This document shows, one piece after another, positions 38,616 to 49,274 of a DNA stretch of 64,000 bases. Location of the stretch: the NCBI RefSeq assembly GCF_021283545.2, contig NZ_CP128540.1, positions 1,213,501-1,277,500 on the forward strand. Direction: 5' to 3'. The translations under genes were made by a program, and so were the position numbers. Within the stretch, counting starts at the first letter, position 1; the number at the start of each line of letters is the position of its first letter. This stretch comes from Pseudomonas alloputida (GTDB lineage: Bacteria; Pseudomonadota; Gammaproteobacteria; Pseudomonadales; Pseudomonadaceae). The notes under the pieces are model-generated. The model was not told where the DNA came from. It was given only the letters and a program-made list of their open reading frames with translations, and did not search any database.

Positions 38616-39362
38616 TTACTTGCCCCCCACGGAAATCAGGCCAGGCACGGCGACTTTCTTCTCGACCATGCGCATGAGCAGCATCAGGCCCATGTTCAGG
38701 GTGAAGTAGATCAGCGTGGCCAAGGTGAACGCCTCGAACAGGTTGGCGGAAAACTCTGCGGTCTGTTTGGTCTGCGCGAGCAGCTCCATCAGGCCGATCA
38801 GCGACGCCACCGAGGAGTTCTTGAATACGTTGAGGAACTCGGAGGTGAGCGGCGGAATGATGATCCGGTAGGCTTGCGGCAGCAGCACATTGTTGTAGAT
38901 CTGCGGGAGGCTGAAGCCCATGGCGCGGGCGGCAGCTTCCTGGCCTTTGGGCAGCGCCTGGATACCGGTACGCACTTGCTCACAGACGCGCGCGGCGGTG
39001 AACAGGCCCAGGCAGATGACCACGCTGATCAGCGCCGAAGTGGTCGGGTTGAGGTCCTGCTTGAACCATTCCTGCAAGCCTTCTGGCAGCAGGTCCGGTA
39101 CCAGGAAGTACCAGATGAACAGTTGCACCAGCAGTGGCACGTTGCGGAACAGTTCCACGTAGGCGGTGGCGATACCCGATACCAGGCGGTTCGGTACGGT
39201 ACGCATGACACCGAGGAGCGACCCCAGCAGCAGCGCGATGATCCAGGCGGTGATGGCGATGGCGATGGTCCAGCCCAGGCCGGTGATGTACCAGTCCAGA
39301 TAGGTTTCGCTGCCCACGCCGGTGGACTTGAAGAACACGCCCCAGTCCCAGTTGTAATTCAT
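38616..39362 (-). CDS. aatQ: Acidic amino acid ABC transporter permease AatQ
   Basis: A 248-residue GltJ-type permease. The N-terminus YNWDWGVFFKSTGVGSETYLDWYITGLGWT is typical of the glutamate/aspartate permease; the EAA loop is PKGQEAAARAMGFSLPQIYNNVLLPQAYRIIIPPL. It follows aatJ after a 145-base gap holding a hairpin, and aatM begins directly after it. Confidence 0.95.
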   Translation of the reverse strand: MNYNWDWGVFFKSTGVGSETYLDWYITGLGWTIAIAITAWIIALLLGSLLGVMRTVPNRLVSGIATAYVELFRNVPLLVQLFIWYFLVPDLLPEGLQEWFKQDLNPTTSALISVVICLGLFTAARVCEQVRTGIQALPKGQEAAARAMGFSLPQIYNNVLLPQAYRIIIPPLTSEFLNVFKNSSVASLIGLMELLAQTKQTAEFSANLFEAFTLATLIYFTLNMGLMLLMRMVEKKVAVPGLISVGGK

Positions 39363-39404
39363 CGGGATTTCCCCTCAGACGGTTGTTTCACGGGCACCTT
39401 CGAG

Positions 39405-39433
39405 CATCCGGGGGCGCAAGGCGCCCACGGATG
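39405..39433 (-). promoter_or_regulatory. Intercistronic hairpin between aatJ and aatQ
   Basis: Stem CATCCG(G)GGGCGC with loop AAG pairs with GCGCCC(A)CGGATG, one internal mismatch. Placed after the abundant binding-protein gene, such a structure can stabilise aatJ mRNA or reduce readthrough into the permease genes. Confidence 0.55.
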
Positions 39434-39507
39434 AAAGGTTAGACACTAATGAGTGGCCTGCAGAATTGATTCGTGCTCGTGAGCACCAGGCCACTATTTA
39501 CTGAGGA

Positions 39508-40425
39508 TCAGGACTTCTTCTCGTCCGCAGCCTTGTCGGTCGGCTCGGCGATCAGTTTTTTCAGCTCTTCGCTCATCTGGAAGTTGAGGTTCAGACCTTT
39601 AGGCGGGATCGGCTGCATGAACCACTTCTCGTAGCTCTTGTTGACTTCGCCCGACTTGAAGTAGGCAACGATGGCGTCGTCGACCGCTTTTTTGAACGCA
39701 GCGTCATCCTTGCGCACCATGCAGCCGTAGATTTCGTACGACTGAGGGGTACCGGTGATGACCCAGTCCGCTGGCTTGCGCGCCTTGGCCATTTCACCGG
39801 CGAGCAGGGCGTCGTCCATCATGAAGGCCACGGCGCGGCCGCTTTCGAGCATGTTGAAGGCTTCACCGTGGTCCTTGGCGGAAATCACGTTCATCTTCAT
39901 CTGCTTGTCGGCGTTCATCGCCTTGAGGATGCGCTCGGAGGTGGTACCGGCGGTGGTCACCACGTTCTTGCCGGCCAGGTCCGGGAAGTCTTTGTATGCC
40001 GGCTGACCGTCCTTGACCTTGGTCAACAGGCGGGTACCGACTTCGAAGATGCCGACCGAGAAGCCAACCTGTTGCTGGCGCTCGACGTTGTTGGTGGTGG
40101 AGCCACACTCCAGGTCGACGGTGCCGTTCTGCACCAGCGGAATACGGGTTTGCGAGGTGACCAGGTTGTAACGGACCTTGATGTCCGTGCCCAGTTGCTT
40201 TTTCAGCGCGTCGACGACGGCCAGCTGGATGTCATGCGAGTAACCGACGGGCTCGGGTTTGCCGGCCAGGTAGGAAAATGGAATGGAGGAGTCGCGGTGC
40301 CCCAGCGTGATGGTGCCCGATTCCTTGATCTTCTTCAGGGTGCCGGTGAGCTCCTCGGCCATGGCCGGCGAAGCGATGACTGCAGCCGCGATGGCTGCGC
40401 CCAGCAATTGACGAACGATACGCAT
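39508..40425 (-). CDS. aatJ: Acidic amino acid periplasmic binding protein AatJ
   Basis: A 305-residue family 3 solute-binding protein for glutamate/aspartate (also glutamine). The signal peptide is MRIVRQLLGAAIAAAVIASPAMAEE; the mature protein shows GTLKKIKESGTITLGHRDSSIPFSYL and DLECGSTTNNVERQQQVGFSVGIF. ATG 40425 is preceded by GAGGAAA; the frame stays open to 40509. It is the first gene of aatJ-Q-M-P and is probably transcribed from the sigma-54 promoter at 40527-40543. Confidence 0.96.
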   Translation of the reverse strand: MRIVRQLLGAAIAAAVIASPAMAEELTGTLKKIKESGTITLGHRDSSIPFSYLAGKPEPVGYSHDIQLAVVDALKKQLGTDIKVRYNLVTSQTRIPLVQNGTVDLECGSTTNNVERQQQVGFSVGIFEVGTRLLTKVKDGQPAYKDFPDLAGKNVVTTAGTTSERILKAMNADKQMKMNVISAKDHGEAFNMLESGRAVAFMMDDALLAGEMAKARKPADWVITGTPQSYEIYGCMVRKDDAAFKKAVDDAIVAYFKSGEVNKSYEKWFMQPIPPKGLNLNFQMSEELKKLIAEPTDKAADEKKS

Positions 40426-40526
40426 CAAATTTTCCTCGACGTGTTTGTTTTTTTTATGGAGCCGTTGGCGGACTCTTCGTTCAACGAATACAGCAAGAAG
40501 CGGGTGCATTCGGCTACCAAGTGTAG

Positions 40527-40543
40527 AGCATGACTCGTGCCAA
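40527..40543 (-). promoter_or_regulatory. Sigma-54 promoter of aatJ
   Basis: On the minus strand, TTGGCACGAGTCATGCT matches TTGGCACG-N4-TTGCW with GG and GC exactly 10 bases apart. It lies about 100 bases upstream of aatJ. Confidence 0.8.
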
Positions 40544-40608
40544 GCCCTGCTGTCGACCTTAAACCACTGGTATTGCTCGTGCTTGACAGTCTCGACCTCT
40601 CTCCGGGG

Positions 40609-40653
40609 TTCGCCAGGCCGAATAAACAGCGATTGCTCGTTCGGTTATCCGAA
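40609..40653 (-). promoter_or_regulatory. AauR binding sites upstream of aatJ
   Basis: TTCGGTTATCCGAA (40640-40653) is a perfect TTCGG-N4-CCGAA palindrome, and TTCGCCAGGCCGAA (40609-40622) is a one-mismatch copy 31 bases away. From memory TTCGGNNNNCCGAA is the published AauR motif. They lie 65 to 125 bases upstream of the sigma-54 promoter, as expected for an enhancer. Confidence 0.8.
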
Positions 40654-40758
40654 CGCATGGGCTGCCAACCTATCCCGGTATCGCTTGCGGTAACTATGCA
40701 GTGCGCGGCAAGGGCTCAGACGTAGTGAGCTTTGCTCTTTGCCTGGAGAGTTCCACAG

Positions 40759-43700
40759 ATGTCACCGCACCGGCTCCCGAACGATTCCATCGATAGCCTG
40801 ATCGCCCAGAATTTGCCTGGATGGCTAGTCGACCACGCCCAACCGGAAAGGCTCGATGCGTTACGTAATGCCCTGAGTCGCCAGGCGCACTGCAATGCGC
40901 GGCTTGGCCCGATCCTCCAGGCCATCCCTTCTTTGCAGGCCTACGCAGCAGCGTTGCTCAAAACGAAACTGCGCAAGAGCGGCTTCAGCAACCCGGACGT
41001 GACGGGCTGGAGGGTACGGGTCTCGCAGCGGCTGTTGCTGCCCAGCGCTTCGCCTGTGCTGCTGCGGCCCACCTATGTTCGCCGCTCCAGGCGGTCATTG
41101 CTGGAGGCGGCGCTGCATAACTATCATCGCAGGGAGACACGCCCCGGGCTCACGCTCAAAGGTGAACTGGTCGATGGCAACGGTAACCGCCTGCCGATGA
41201 GCTTCCACGCGTTTGCCTCCGCATGTCGCGAGGTCGACGCAGGGGGCAAGTACCAGGCGTTGCTCACCCACCATCTACAGCCTGAAGATGGCCCGGAGGA
41301 TGAGCCGGGCCAGGCCGTTTCCCGCTTGCACGGTCTTTTCGAGGCGAGTTTCAAGGCCCATTTCGAGGTGGCGATGCGGGTCGCTGCGTTGAAACAGGAC
41401 ATTGACGAGCGCACGTATTTTTTTCTGTTGCCACTTATTGCCGATAAGCCGGTGGTGCCTGCGCTGGTGGGCACTGTGGTGCCCCGACAGTTGTACCTGC
41501 TGGGCCGCCCGGTTCAAGGCGTGCTGACGCTGGAAGTGCGTCCGTCAGCTGACGCAGTGGAGTCGGTGGTGCTCTGGATACCCGATGACCCTCATCAGCC
41601 CGTCTCCCGTCATGCCAGCTGGGATGCACTCGACAAGTACCTCGGTAAGCGCTTCCGTACGCCGGCCTATCGGCGCTTTTTCGCGCGCTTCATTACCGAG
41701 CGTGAGCGCATCAATTTCTATCGGGTATTGAACGAGCGGGTCGCGCAGGCATCGACAGCCGGGGTGGAACTCGACGCCCGTTCTGCACCGATCACTGACG
41801 CACCGTTCGTACACCTGCGTCGGCAATGCCTCGCCAAGATCAGGGATGACGCCAGGGTGCTCGCCGTGCCCACCGATGTCGAAGATGACGAAGACCGTGA
41901 AGCGCGCATGCAGGGCTACAAAGAGCTGGGTTTGAATGTGCTGAACGTGGCGGGGGCGTTCGTGCCTGTGCTTGGCGAAGTGCTGCTGGTGGCAAACGCG
42001 GTTCAGATTGCTGACGAAGTTTATGAAGGGTATGAAGATTGGCGCATGGGTGACCGCGAAGGGGCGTTGAACCACCTGTTCAACGTTGCCGCAAACGTCG
42101 TGGTCGGCGGGATGATCGCTGCTGGCAGCAAAGTGGCCGTGCGTGCCCTTGAGCGTCTGGCCTTCGTGGATGACTTGGCACCGGTGTGCAACTCCGCAGG
42201 CAAGGTCAGGCTCATGGCCACGGATCTGCCCGGTTACGATGCCCAACCGTTGCGGGGTGTCGGCGCACAGGAATGGTTGTGGCACCTTGATGAGGGGCGT
42301 TATCGGGTGATGGAGGATCCGCAGGATGGTCGCTCCAGGATCCTGCACCCTGGTCGTCCCAGTGCCTATCGCCCTGTGATCGAGCAGAATGGTGCCGGTG
42401 GCTGGCGCCATGAACTCGAAGCTCCACAGTACTGGGAAGGGCGGGCCAATCTGATACGCCGTTTGAGTACGCCCCTGGCAGAGCTACCGGAACCGACATG
42501 TGACTACCTGCTCCAGGTGACAGGGCTGAGTGAAGCGCAGATTCGCCGTTTGCACGTCGAGCACATGGGCGCACCTGCACGGTTGCTCGATGCCCTGGAG
42601 CTTTATCAGGCACATGAATTACACCCGGACTTCAGCGCGCCGCGACTGGCGCAGTACGTTGCTGATCGGCAAGTGCAGCCCAATGGCATCGAGCGGATAC
42701 TGCGGCGCACTTTCCCCGGCCTGTCGGCTCGCTGTACCCGTGAGCTGCTTCAGCAATGCAGCGGTGCGCAGCTCGATACGCTCAGCAACGCGCAGCGGAT
42801 CCCTTTGGCAGTGGCCGAGCGTGCACGATGGTCGCTGCGCGAAAGCCGTCTGGACAGGGCCTGTGCCGGTTTGCGCCTGCCGCGTTGCGTCAATCCGGAC
42901 ACCGAACGCCTGGCTTTGGGCTTGCTCGAGCGTCAGCTGAAATGGCCGGACACCCTGCGCATCGAACTGCGCGAAGGTAGCCCGAGTGGCCGGTATCTGG
43001 CCGGTATCGGCGCAGAGTCTGCGCAGGATGTACGGTGTATCGTGCGCCGCGGCGACGGCTATCGCTACGCCGGTCAAGGTACATCCGGCCCCTACCTGGC
43101 GGCACTGTTGGCTGCGCTGGACGAGACGCAGACAGCCGATCTCGGCGATGCCGCTGTCAGTCCAGGCGCCCTGGGCTCGTTGCTGATCGAGGCCGCTGCC
43201 GGTGATCGTACCCAAGCGGCTGAGCTCTGTGGCATGCCGCGTCTGGGCGTTGGCCTGCGACCCCCGACCCGTTTCGGGGATGGGCGTATCGGGTATGCCT
43301 TGAGTGGGCGAGGCGAGAGCAGTCGGCGTGCCATAGGGCGTGGTATTCACCAAGTGTTTCCGACGATGACAGACGGGGAGCTACAAGCCTATCTGCTTGA
43401 CCTCATGGAGCGGCGAGTAGGGTTGTGGGAGCACTACAGCCAGCTGACGGGGCAGTTGGCGCGCCTGCGTCAGAGCCTGCGCCAGTGGCGCAGGGATGCC
43501 AGTAACCCACTGGACGCTTTACGCCGCCGTCGGGTCGCTACTGCCGTACGGCGAAGCTGGCGGCGCAAGATAACCGACGAGGCCGGGGACTACGCGCTGA
43601 TCATCAGCGGAGAGCGTATCGGGAGTCTGCCCGAATTACCGGAGGGGGTGAGCTTTGATCATGTGCGACGGCTGATCCTCAGTGATCTGGGCCTTGGTGA

Positions 43701-45078
43701 AATCAATGCGGACTTTCTTCGCCGTTTTCCCAACCTGATTGAACTCGACCTGTCCGGCAATCGCCTGACTGCGATCCCTCACGGCATTGAACATATGCCC
43801 CGCCTGCGGCAGCTGAACCTGCGCCGTAACAGCGTGATAATGGATGAGGCCGGTGAATTGCGTCTTGCCGGGATGAGTGCGCTGCGGTACCTGGACCTCA
43901 GCCACAACCCGTTGGGAAGGGCGCCGGTACTGACGCGCCTGGGCAATTTGCGTGAAGTCAACCTGCGCTCTGCTGGCCTTGAGGCGTTGCCTGAGCAGAT
44001 CTCATTTCGTGCCCATGTGGACGTGCGTAACAACAACATTCGCACACTGCGCCGAGAGTTGCAGCAGCTGCGCCGGCAGGTGCACCAGTTGTCCTTGCAC
44101 GATAATCCACTTGGCGAAGCTGACGCATTGCTGCTCGATGAGGCACGAGGTGTGGCCCCGGGCCAGTGGGGGTCAGCGTCCGCACGCCATCGCGCCATTG
44201 ACAGTGACCTGTTCAATACCTGGGCCAACAGCACAGCCGACGCTGAACGTGATCGCCAGCAGGCCATATGGACAGCGCTGCTTGAGGAACCGCACTCAGA
44301 TGGAATGTTCCGCTTTCTGGCAGACTTCGTCCACGGCGAGGACTTTGAACAGCACCCTGGGCATTACCGCAGCCGAATCTGGCGAATTCTGGAAACGTGT
44401 GAGCAGCACGAGCAGTTGCGTCACCAGTTGTTTCTCGAGGCGTCTGGTCCACGCAGTTGTGAAGACCGCCTGCTGCTGTTGCTGGAGCAGATGGAGCTTG
44501 GGGTTCTGGTGTTGCGCGCCGTCGAAGACGCGCATGGCAGTCGGATGGAAGCTCGCTTGCTAAGCCTGGCGCGTGGTTTGTTTCGCCTGGACGAGGTTGA
44601 CCGCCACGCGACGTTGCACGTGCAACGCATGCATGCCGAGCACGCCCCACATATCGATGAAATTGAGACAAGGCTGTTTTACCGACAGCGGCTTGCGCGT
44701 CCATTGGGCTTGCCGATCGAGCTCGACGAAATGCACTACCCAAGTTTTGCAAACGTGACCACCAGCAACCTGCTGCGGGTCCAGGACGCGGTTTTACAAA
44801 ATGAGTCGACGGATGCCCTGATTGCCTCGCTGGCACAGCGGCCTTTCTGGGAGCAATACGCGCGCGAGTTTCATGCGCAGCGATTTGAAGACCTGGTACA
44901 GCCACTGCACCAGCGTATGGAGGCCCTGCAGGCTCAGGTAGATGAGCAAGTGATCAGCGAAAACGAGTTTCTGCAACGCTGTGAAGCACTGAAGGCTGAT
45001 TTCGATCGCAGCGAGCGGGCATTGCTGGCGCGGTTGGCGCGTGAAGCCTACGAGCGCTGGGCGAATACGCCCCCTTGA
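40759..45078 (+). CDS. DUF6543-like, leucine-rich repeat and NEL E3 ubiquitin ligase domain protein (effector-like)
   Basis: A 1439-residue protein. Residues about 1-620 resemble the N-terminal domain of Pseudomonas dermonecrotic-toxin-like proteins (DUF6543: FASACREVDAGGKYQALL, SVVLWIPDDPHQPVSRHASWDALDKYLG), with a hydrophobic section near 400-470 (GAFVPVLGEVLLVANAVQ). Leucine-rich repeats occupy about 973-1118 (LIELDLSGNRLTAIP, LRYLDLSHNPL). The C-terminal 300 residues match the NEL ubiquitin ligase domain of IpaH/SspH, with catalytic Cys1234 in SCEDRLLLLLEQM. No signal peptide is seen. ATG 40759 has TGGAGAG upstream; a TTG at 40732 is the alternative. The gene stands alone, so secretion route and target are unknown. 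Confidence 0.85.
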   Translation: MSPHRLPNDSIDSLIAQNLPGWLVDHAQPERLDALRNALSRQAHCNARLGPILQAIPSLQAYAAALLKTKLRKSGFSNPDVTGWRVRVSQRLLLPSASPVLLRPTYVRRSRRSLLEAALHNYHRRETRPGLTLKGELVDGNGNRLPMSFHAFASACREVDAGGKYQALLTHHLQPEDGPEDEPGQAVSRLHGLFEASFKAHFEVAMRVAALKQDIDERTYFFLLPLIADKPVVPALVGTVVPRQLYLLGRPVQGVLTLEVRPSADAVESVVLWIPDDPHQPVSRHASWDALDKYLGKRFRTPAYRRFFARFITERERINFYRVLNERVAQASTAGVELDARSAPITDAPFVHLRRQCLAKIRDDARVLAVPTDVEDDEDREARMQGYKELGLNVLNVAGAFVPVLGEVLLVANAVQIADEVYEGYEDWRMGDREGALNHLFNVAANVVVGGMIAAGSKVAVRALERLAFVDDLAPVCNSAGKVRLMATDLPGYDAQPLRGVGAQEWLWHLDEGRYRVMEDPQDGRSRILHPGRPSAYRPVIEQNGAGGWRHELEAPQYWEGRANLIRRLSTPLAELPEPTCDYLLQVTGLSEAQIRRLHVEHMGAPARLLDALELYQAHELHPDFSAPRLAQYVADRQVQPNGIERILRRTFPGLSARCTRELLQQCSGAQLDTLSNAQRIPLAVAERARWSLRESRLDRACAGLRLPRCVNPDTERLALGLLERQLKWPDTLRIELREGSPSGRYLAGIGAESAQDVRCIVRRGDGYRYAGQGTSGPYLAALLAALDETQTADLGDAAVSPGALGSLLIEAAAGDRTQAAELCGMPRLGVGLRPPTRFGDGRIGYALSGRGESSRRAIGRGIHQVFPTMTDGELQAYLLDLMERRVGLWEHYSQLTGQLARLRQSLRQWRRDASNPLDALRRRRVATAVRRSWRRKITDEAGDYALIISGERIGSLPELPEGVSFDHVRRLILSDLGLGEINADFLRRFPNLIELDLSGNRLTAIPHGIEHMPRLRQLNLRRNSVIMDEAGELRLAGMSALRYLDLSHNPLGRAPVLTRLGNLREVNLRSAGLEALPEQISFRAHVDVRNNNIRTLRRELQQLRRQVHQLSLHDNPLGEADALLLDEARGVAPGQWGSASARHRAIDSDLFNTWANSTADAERDRQQAIWTALLEEPHSDGMFRFLADFVHGEDFEQHPGHYRSRIWRILETCEQHEQLRHQLFLEASGPRSCEDRLLLLLEQMELGVLVLRAVEDAHGSRMEARLLSLARGLFRLDEVDRHATLHVQRMHAEHAPHIDEIETRLFYRQRLARPLGLPIELDEMHYPSFANVTTSNLLRVQDAVLQNESTDALIASLAQRPFWEQYAREFHAQRFEDLVQPLHQRMEALQAQVDEQVISENEFLQRCEALKADFDRSERALLARLAREAYERWANTPP

Positions 45079-45105
45079 CGGATCAAGAGGGCTTCACCGT
45101 AGGTA

Positions 45106-46650
45106 TCAGGCTGCGCGGCTATTCGCCCGCACCTTGCGGGCTTGTTGCAGATACGCCTCCAGGGCCATCTGCTCCTGCGCGGTCAGCGACAGGCCCAGCT
45201 TGGTGCGACGCCAGATAATGTCAGCGGTTTGCTCTGCCCATTCCTCCTCCAGCAGGTAATCCACCTCGCGGGTGAACAGCCCGGCCCCGATAGCCTGCCC
45301 GAGGTCTTCGGGGCCGTGAACGCCATCGAGCAGCCGCCACACGCGGCTGCCGTAAGTGAGCACCCAGCGTTTGGCCAGGTCGACAGGCAACCAGCCGCAA
45401 CGTGCCAGTACGGCATCGATCAGCGCCTGTACCGTTGTCATGCCCTCTGCGCCCGGTAGTGGCGCACTGGCGGTCCAGGGGGCGCGCATCTGAGTGAAGA
45501 AGGGCTTGAGTTCAGCCATGGCCGATTCGGCCAGCTTGCGGTAGGTGGTGAGCTTGCCGCCGAACACCGACAGCAGCGGTGCCTGGCCAACCTCTGCCGA
45601 AAGGGCGAGTGTGTAGTCCCGGGTCACCGCCGAAGGGTTGTCCGACTCGTCGTTGCACAGCGGCCGAACGCCGGAGTAGGTATGCAGGATGTCGGCTTGG
45701 CTCAGTTGGTGGTTGAAGTGCTCGTTGACGACCTTCAACAGGTAATGTGTTTCCTGCTCGGTAATGGCGACCGCGGCCGGGTCGCCGCTGTATTCCCGGT
45801 CAGTGGTGCCGATCAGGGTAAAGCGGTCCAGATACGGGATGCAGAAGACGATGCGCTGGTCTTCATTCTGCAGAATGTAGGCATGTTCGCCTTCATACAG
45901 GCGCGGCACGATAATGTGGCTGCCCTGGATCAGGCGGATGCCGTAAGGCGCATCGAGCTTGAGGTCGTCCTTGATGAAGCTGGCCACCCACGGGCCGGCG
46001 GCGTTGACCAGCGCGCGGGCATGGATCGTCTGGAGGCTGCCATCGGCGTGCTGTAGCTCTACCTGCCACAAGCCCTCTACACGTTCGGCGCGCAAGCAGC
46101 GGGTGCGGGTGCGGATATGGGCGCCAAGCTCACGGGCCGCCATGGCGTTGAGTACTACCAGGCGGGCGTCATCGACAGCGCAGTCGGCGTATTCGAAGCC
46201 GCGGGTGATTGCCGGCTTCAGCGGGTAGCCCGGGCCAAAGCGCAGGCTGCGCGAGGCGCCAAGGCGCTTGCGCTTGCCCAGGTGGTCGTAGAGGAACAGG
46301 CCGGCGCGGATCATCCATGCAGGGCGCAGGTGCGGGCGGTGCGGAAGCACGAAGCGCATAGGTTTGACGATGTGGGGCGCCTTCGCCAGCAGCACTTCGC
46401 GTTCAGCCAGGGCCTCGCGTACAAGACGAAATTCGTAGTGCTCCAGGTAGCGCAGGCCACCGTGAATCAGTTTGCTGCTGGCTGACGACGTGTGTTGGGC
46501 CAGGTCGTCTTTTTCGCAAAGGAAGACCTTCAAGCCGCGACCAGCGGCGTCGGCAGCGATGCCCACGCCATTGATGCCACCGCCGATTACGGCAAGGTCA
46601 TAGCAGTTGGCTGTTGGGGGCTGGGACGAAACTGGCTGGGACACGGGCAA
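45106..46650 (-). CDS. glpD: Aerobic glycerol-3-phosphate dehydrogenase
   Basis: GlpD oxidises sn-glycerol 3-phosphate to dihydroxyacetone phosphate and passes electrons to ubiquinone at the inner membrane. The 514-residue flavoprotein has the FAD-binding DLAVIGGGINGVGIAADAAGRG motif, SSASSKLIHGGLRYLEHYEF and the C-terminal DAO domain with GVRPLCNDESDNPSAVTRDY and GGKLTTYRKLAE. It ends convergently, 27 bases from the NEL protein gene. Palindromes upstream probably bind GlpR. Confidence 0.97.
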   Translation of the reverse strand: MPVSQPVSSQPPTANCYDLAVIGGGINGVGIAADAAGRGLKVFLCEKDDLAQHTSSASSKLIHGGLRYLEHYEFRLVREALAEREVLLAKAPHIVKPMRFVLPHRPHLRPAWMIRAGLFLYDHLGKRKRLGASRSLRFGPGYPLKPAITRGFEYADCAVDDARLVVLNAMAARELGAHIRTRTRCLRAERVEGLWQVELQHADGSLQTIHARALVNAAGPWVASFIKDDLKLDAPYGIRLIQGSHIIVPRLYEGEHAYILQNEDQRIVFCIPYLDRFTLIGTTDREYSGDPAAVAITEQETHYLLKVVNEHFNHQLSQADILHTYSGVRPLCNDESDNPSAVTRDYTLALSAEVGQAPLLSVFGGKLTTYRKLAESAMAELKPFFTQMRAPWTASAPLPGAEGMTTVQALIDAVLARCGWLPVDLAKRWVLTYGSRVWRLLDGVHGPEDLGQAIGAGLFTREVDYLLEEEWAEQTADIIWRRTKLGLSLTAQEQMALEAYLQQARKVRANSRAA

Positions 46651-46664
46651 GGCCTCCTGAGGCT

Positions 46665-46706
46665 GTTCACATCGAATGTGAACATTGATGTTCGTTTGCG
46701 AAAATA
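46665..46706 (-). promoter_or_regulatory. GlpR operator region upstream of glpD
   Basis: Three overlapping elements: perfect palindrome GTTCACAT-CGA-ATGTGAAC (46665-46683), perfect palindrome GAACAT-TG-ATGTTC (46680-46693), and ATGTTCGTTTGCGAAAATA (46688-46706), which fits the GlpR-type consensus WATKYTCGWW with a partial right half. A further half site CATTTACGAAAATT lies near 46776. They sit 15 to 55 bases upstream of the glpD ATG. Confidence 0.55.
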
Positions 46707-46866
46707 TTAGCGCAACAGAACGCCGGTCGCCAGTCAGTCTCTATAGAAAAAACTGATCAAATGACAATGAAGTGAACATTTACGAAAATTCAGGGGGTAC
46801 GGCTTGGGTGAGGGGGCGCTTGCTCACGCAGACACCAAAAGTCTGGCGGCATGCACCCACCAGCCC

Positions 46867-47622
46867 TCAGACCACCTCAAGCCTGATCTTGTTCTGGTTC
46901 AACAATTGGGTAAGGGCCGGGGTTGGTGTCCGGTCGGTCACCAGGCAGTCGACCAGGTCGATCGAGCCCAGGCGCACCATGGCATTGCGCCCGAACTTGC
47001 TGGAGTCGGCGGCGAGGATCACTTGCCGGGCATTGGCAATGATGGCTTGCGACACCCGCACTTCCTGATAGTCGAAATCGAGCAGGCTGCCATCCTCGTC
47101 GATACCGCTGATGCCCACCAGGGCGAAGTCGACCTTGAACTGGTTGATGAAATCGACACTGGCCTGGCCGACGACACCACCATCTCGGCGCACCGTGCCA
47201 CCTGCCACCAGCACTTCGAAATCGTCCTTGGCGGCCAGGATCGCCGCCACATGCAAGTTATTGGTGATGACTTTCAGGTGGCTGTGGTTGAGCAGCGCCC
47301 GTGCGATCGATTCGGTGGTGGTGCCGATGTTGATGAACAGCGACGCATGGTCGGGAATCTGCCGGGCTACGGCGTCGGCAATGCGCTGCTTTTCGTCACG
47401 CATCTGGTCGGCACGCATGGCGTAGGCGGTGTTCTCGATGCTCGAGTCGTAAGCTGCGCCGCCGTGGTAACGGCGCAGCAGGTTGAGCTCGGCAAGCTGA
47501 TTGATGTCGCGTCGGATGGTCTGGGGAGTGACAACGAACAGCTGCGCCATTTCCTCGATACTGACATAGCCGCGTTCGCGTACCAGTTCGAGGATTTGTT
47601 GTTGGCGGGGGGGCAGATTCAT
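46867..47622 (-). CDS. glpR: DeoR-family glycerol-3-phosphate regulon repressor GlpR
   Basis: A 251-residue DeoR-type repressor. The helix-turn-helix is at residues about 5-55 ([51 protein letters not shown]) and the sugar-phosphate sensor domain contains [15 protein letters not shown] and GVSGIDEDG-like sequence. It represses glp genes; glycerol 3-phosphate relieves this. Start ATG 47622 (MNLPPRQQQ); the frame extends to 47727. Between glpK and glpD on the same strand. Confidence 0.95.
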   Translation of the reverse strand: MNLPPRQQQILELVRERGYVSIEEMAQLFVVTPQTIRRDINQLAELNLLRRYHGGAAYDSSIENTAYAMRADQMRDEKQRIADAVARQIPDHASLFINIGTTTESIARALLNHSHLKVITNNLHVAAILAAKDDFEVLVAGGTVRRDGGVVGQASVDFINQFKVDFALVGISGIDEDGSLLDFDYQEVRVSQAIIANARQVILAADSSKFGRNAMVRLGSIDLVDCLVTDRTPTPALTQLLNQNKIRLEVV

Positions 47623-47694
47623 GGGCGGTCCTTTGGGGCTGCCGGACAAATTCTGCAATGATGCCGTAGGAAGGGGATGACGGCCAGTAGACGA

Positions 47695-47717
47695 TTGGGG
47701 CCGCATGGCGGCCCCAA
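47695..47717 (-). terminator. Hairpin between glpK and glpR
   Basis: Perfect 10-base stem TTGGGGCCGC / GCGGCCCCAA with a 3-base loop, starting 7 bases after the glpK stop. The following sequence has only a weak T-run, so it may be a partial terminator or mRNA 3' stabiliser. Confidence 0.55.
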
Positions 47718-47723
47718 CAGCTA

Positions 47724-49274
<1,551 letters not shown>

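Noticed and set aside
40759..45078. Type III secretion locus around the NEL protein
   Set aside because: Neighbours are aatJ and glpD; no injectisome, chaperone or hrp-box-like promoter was seen.
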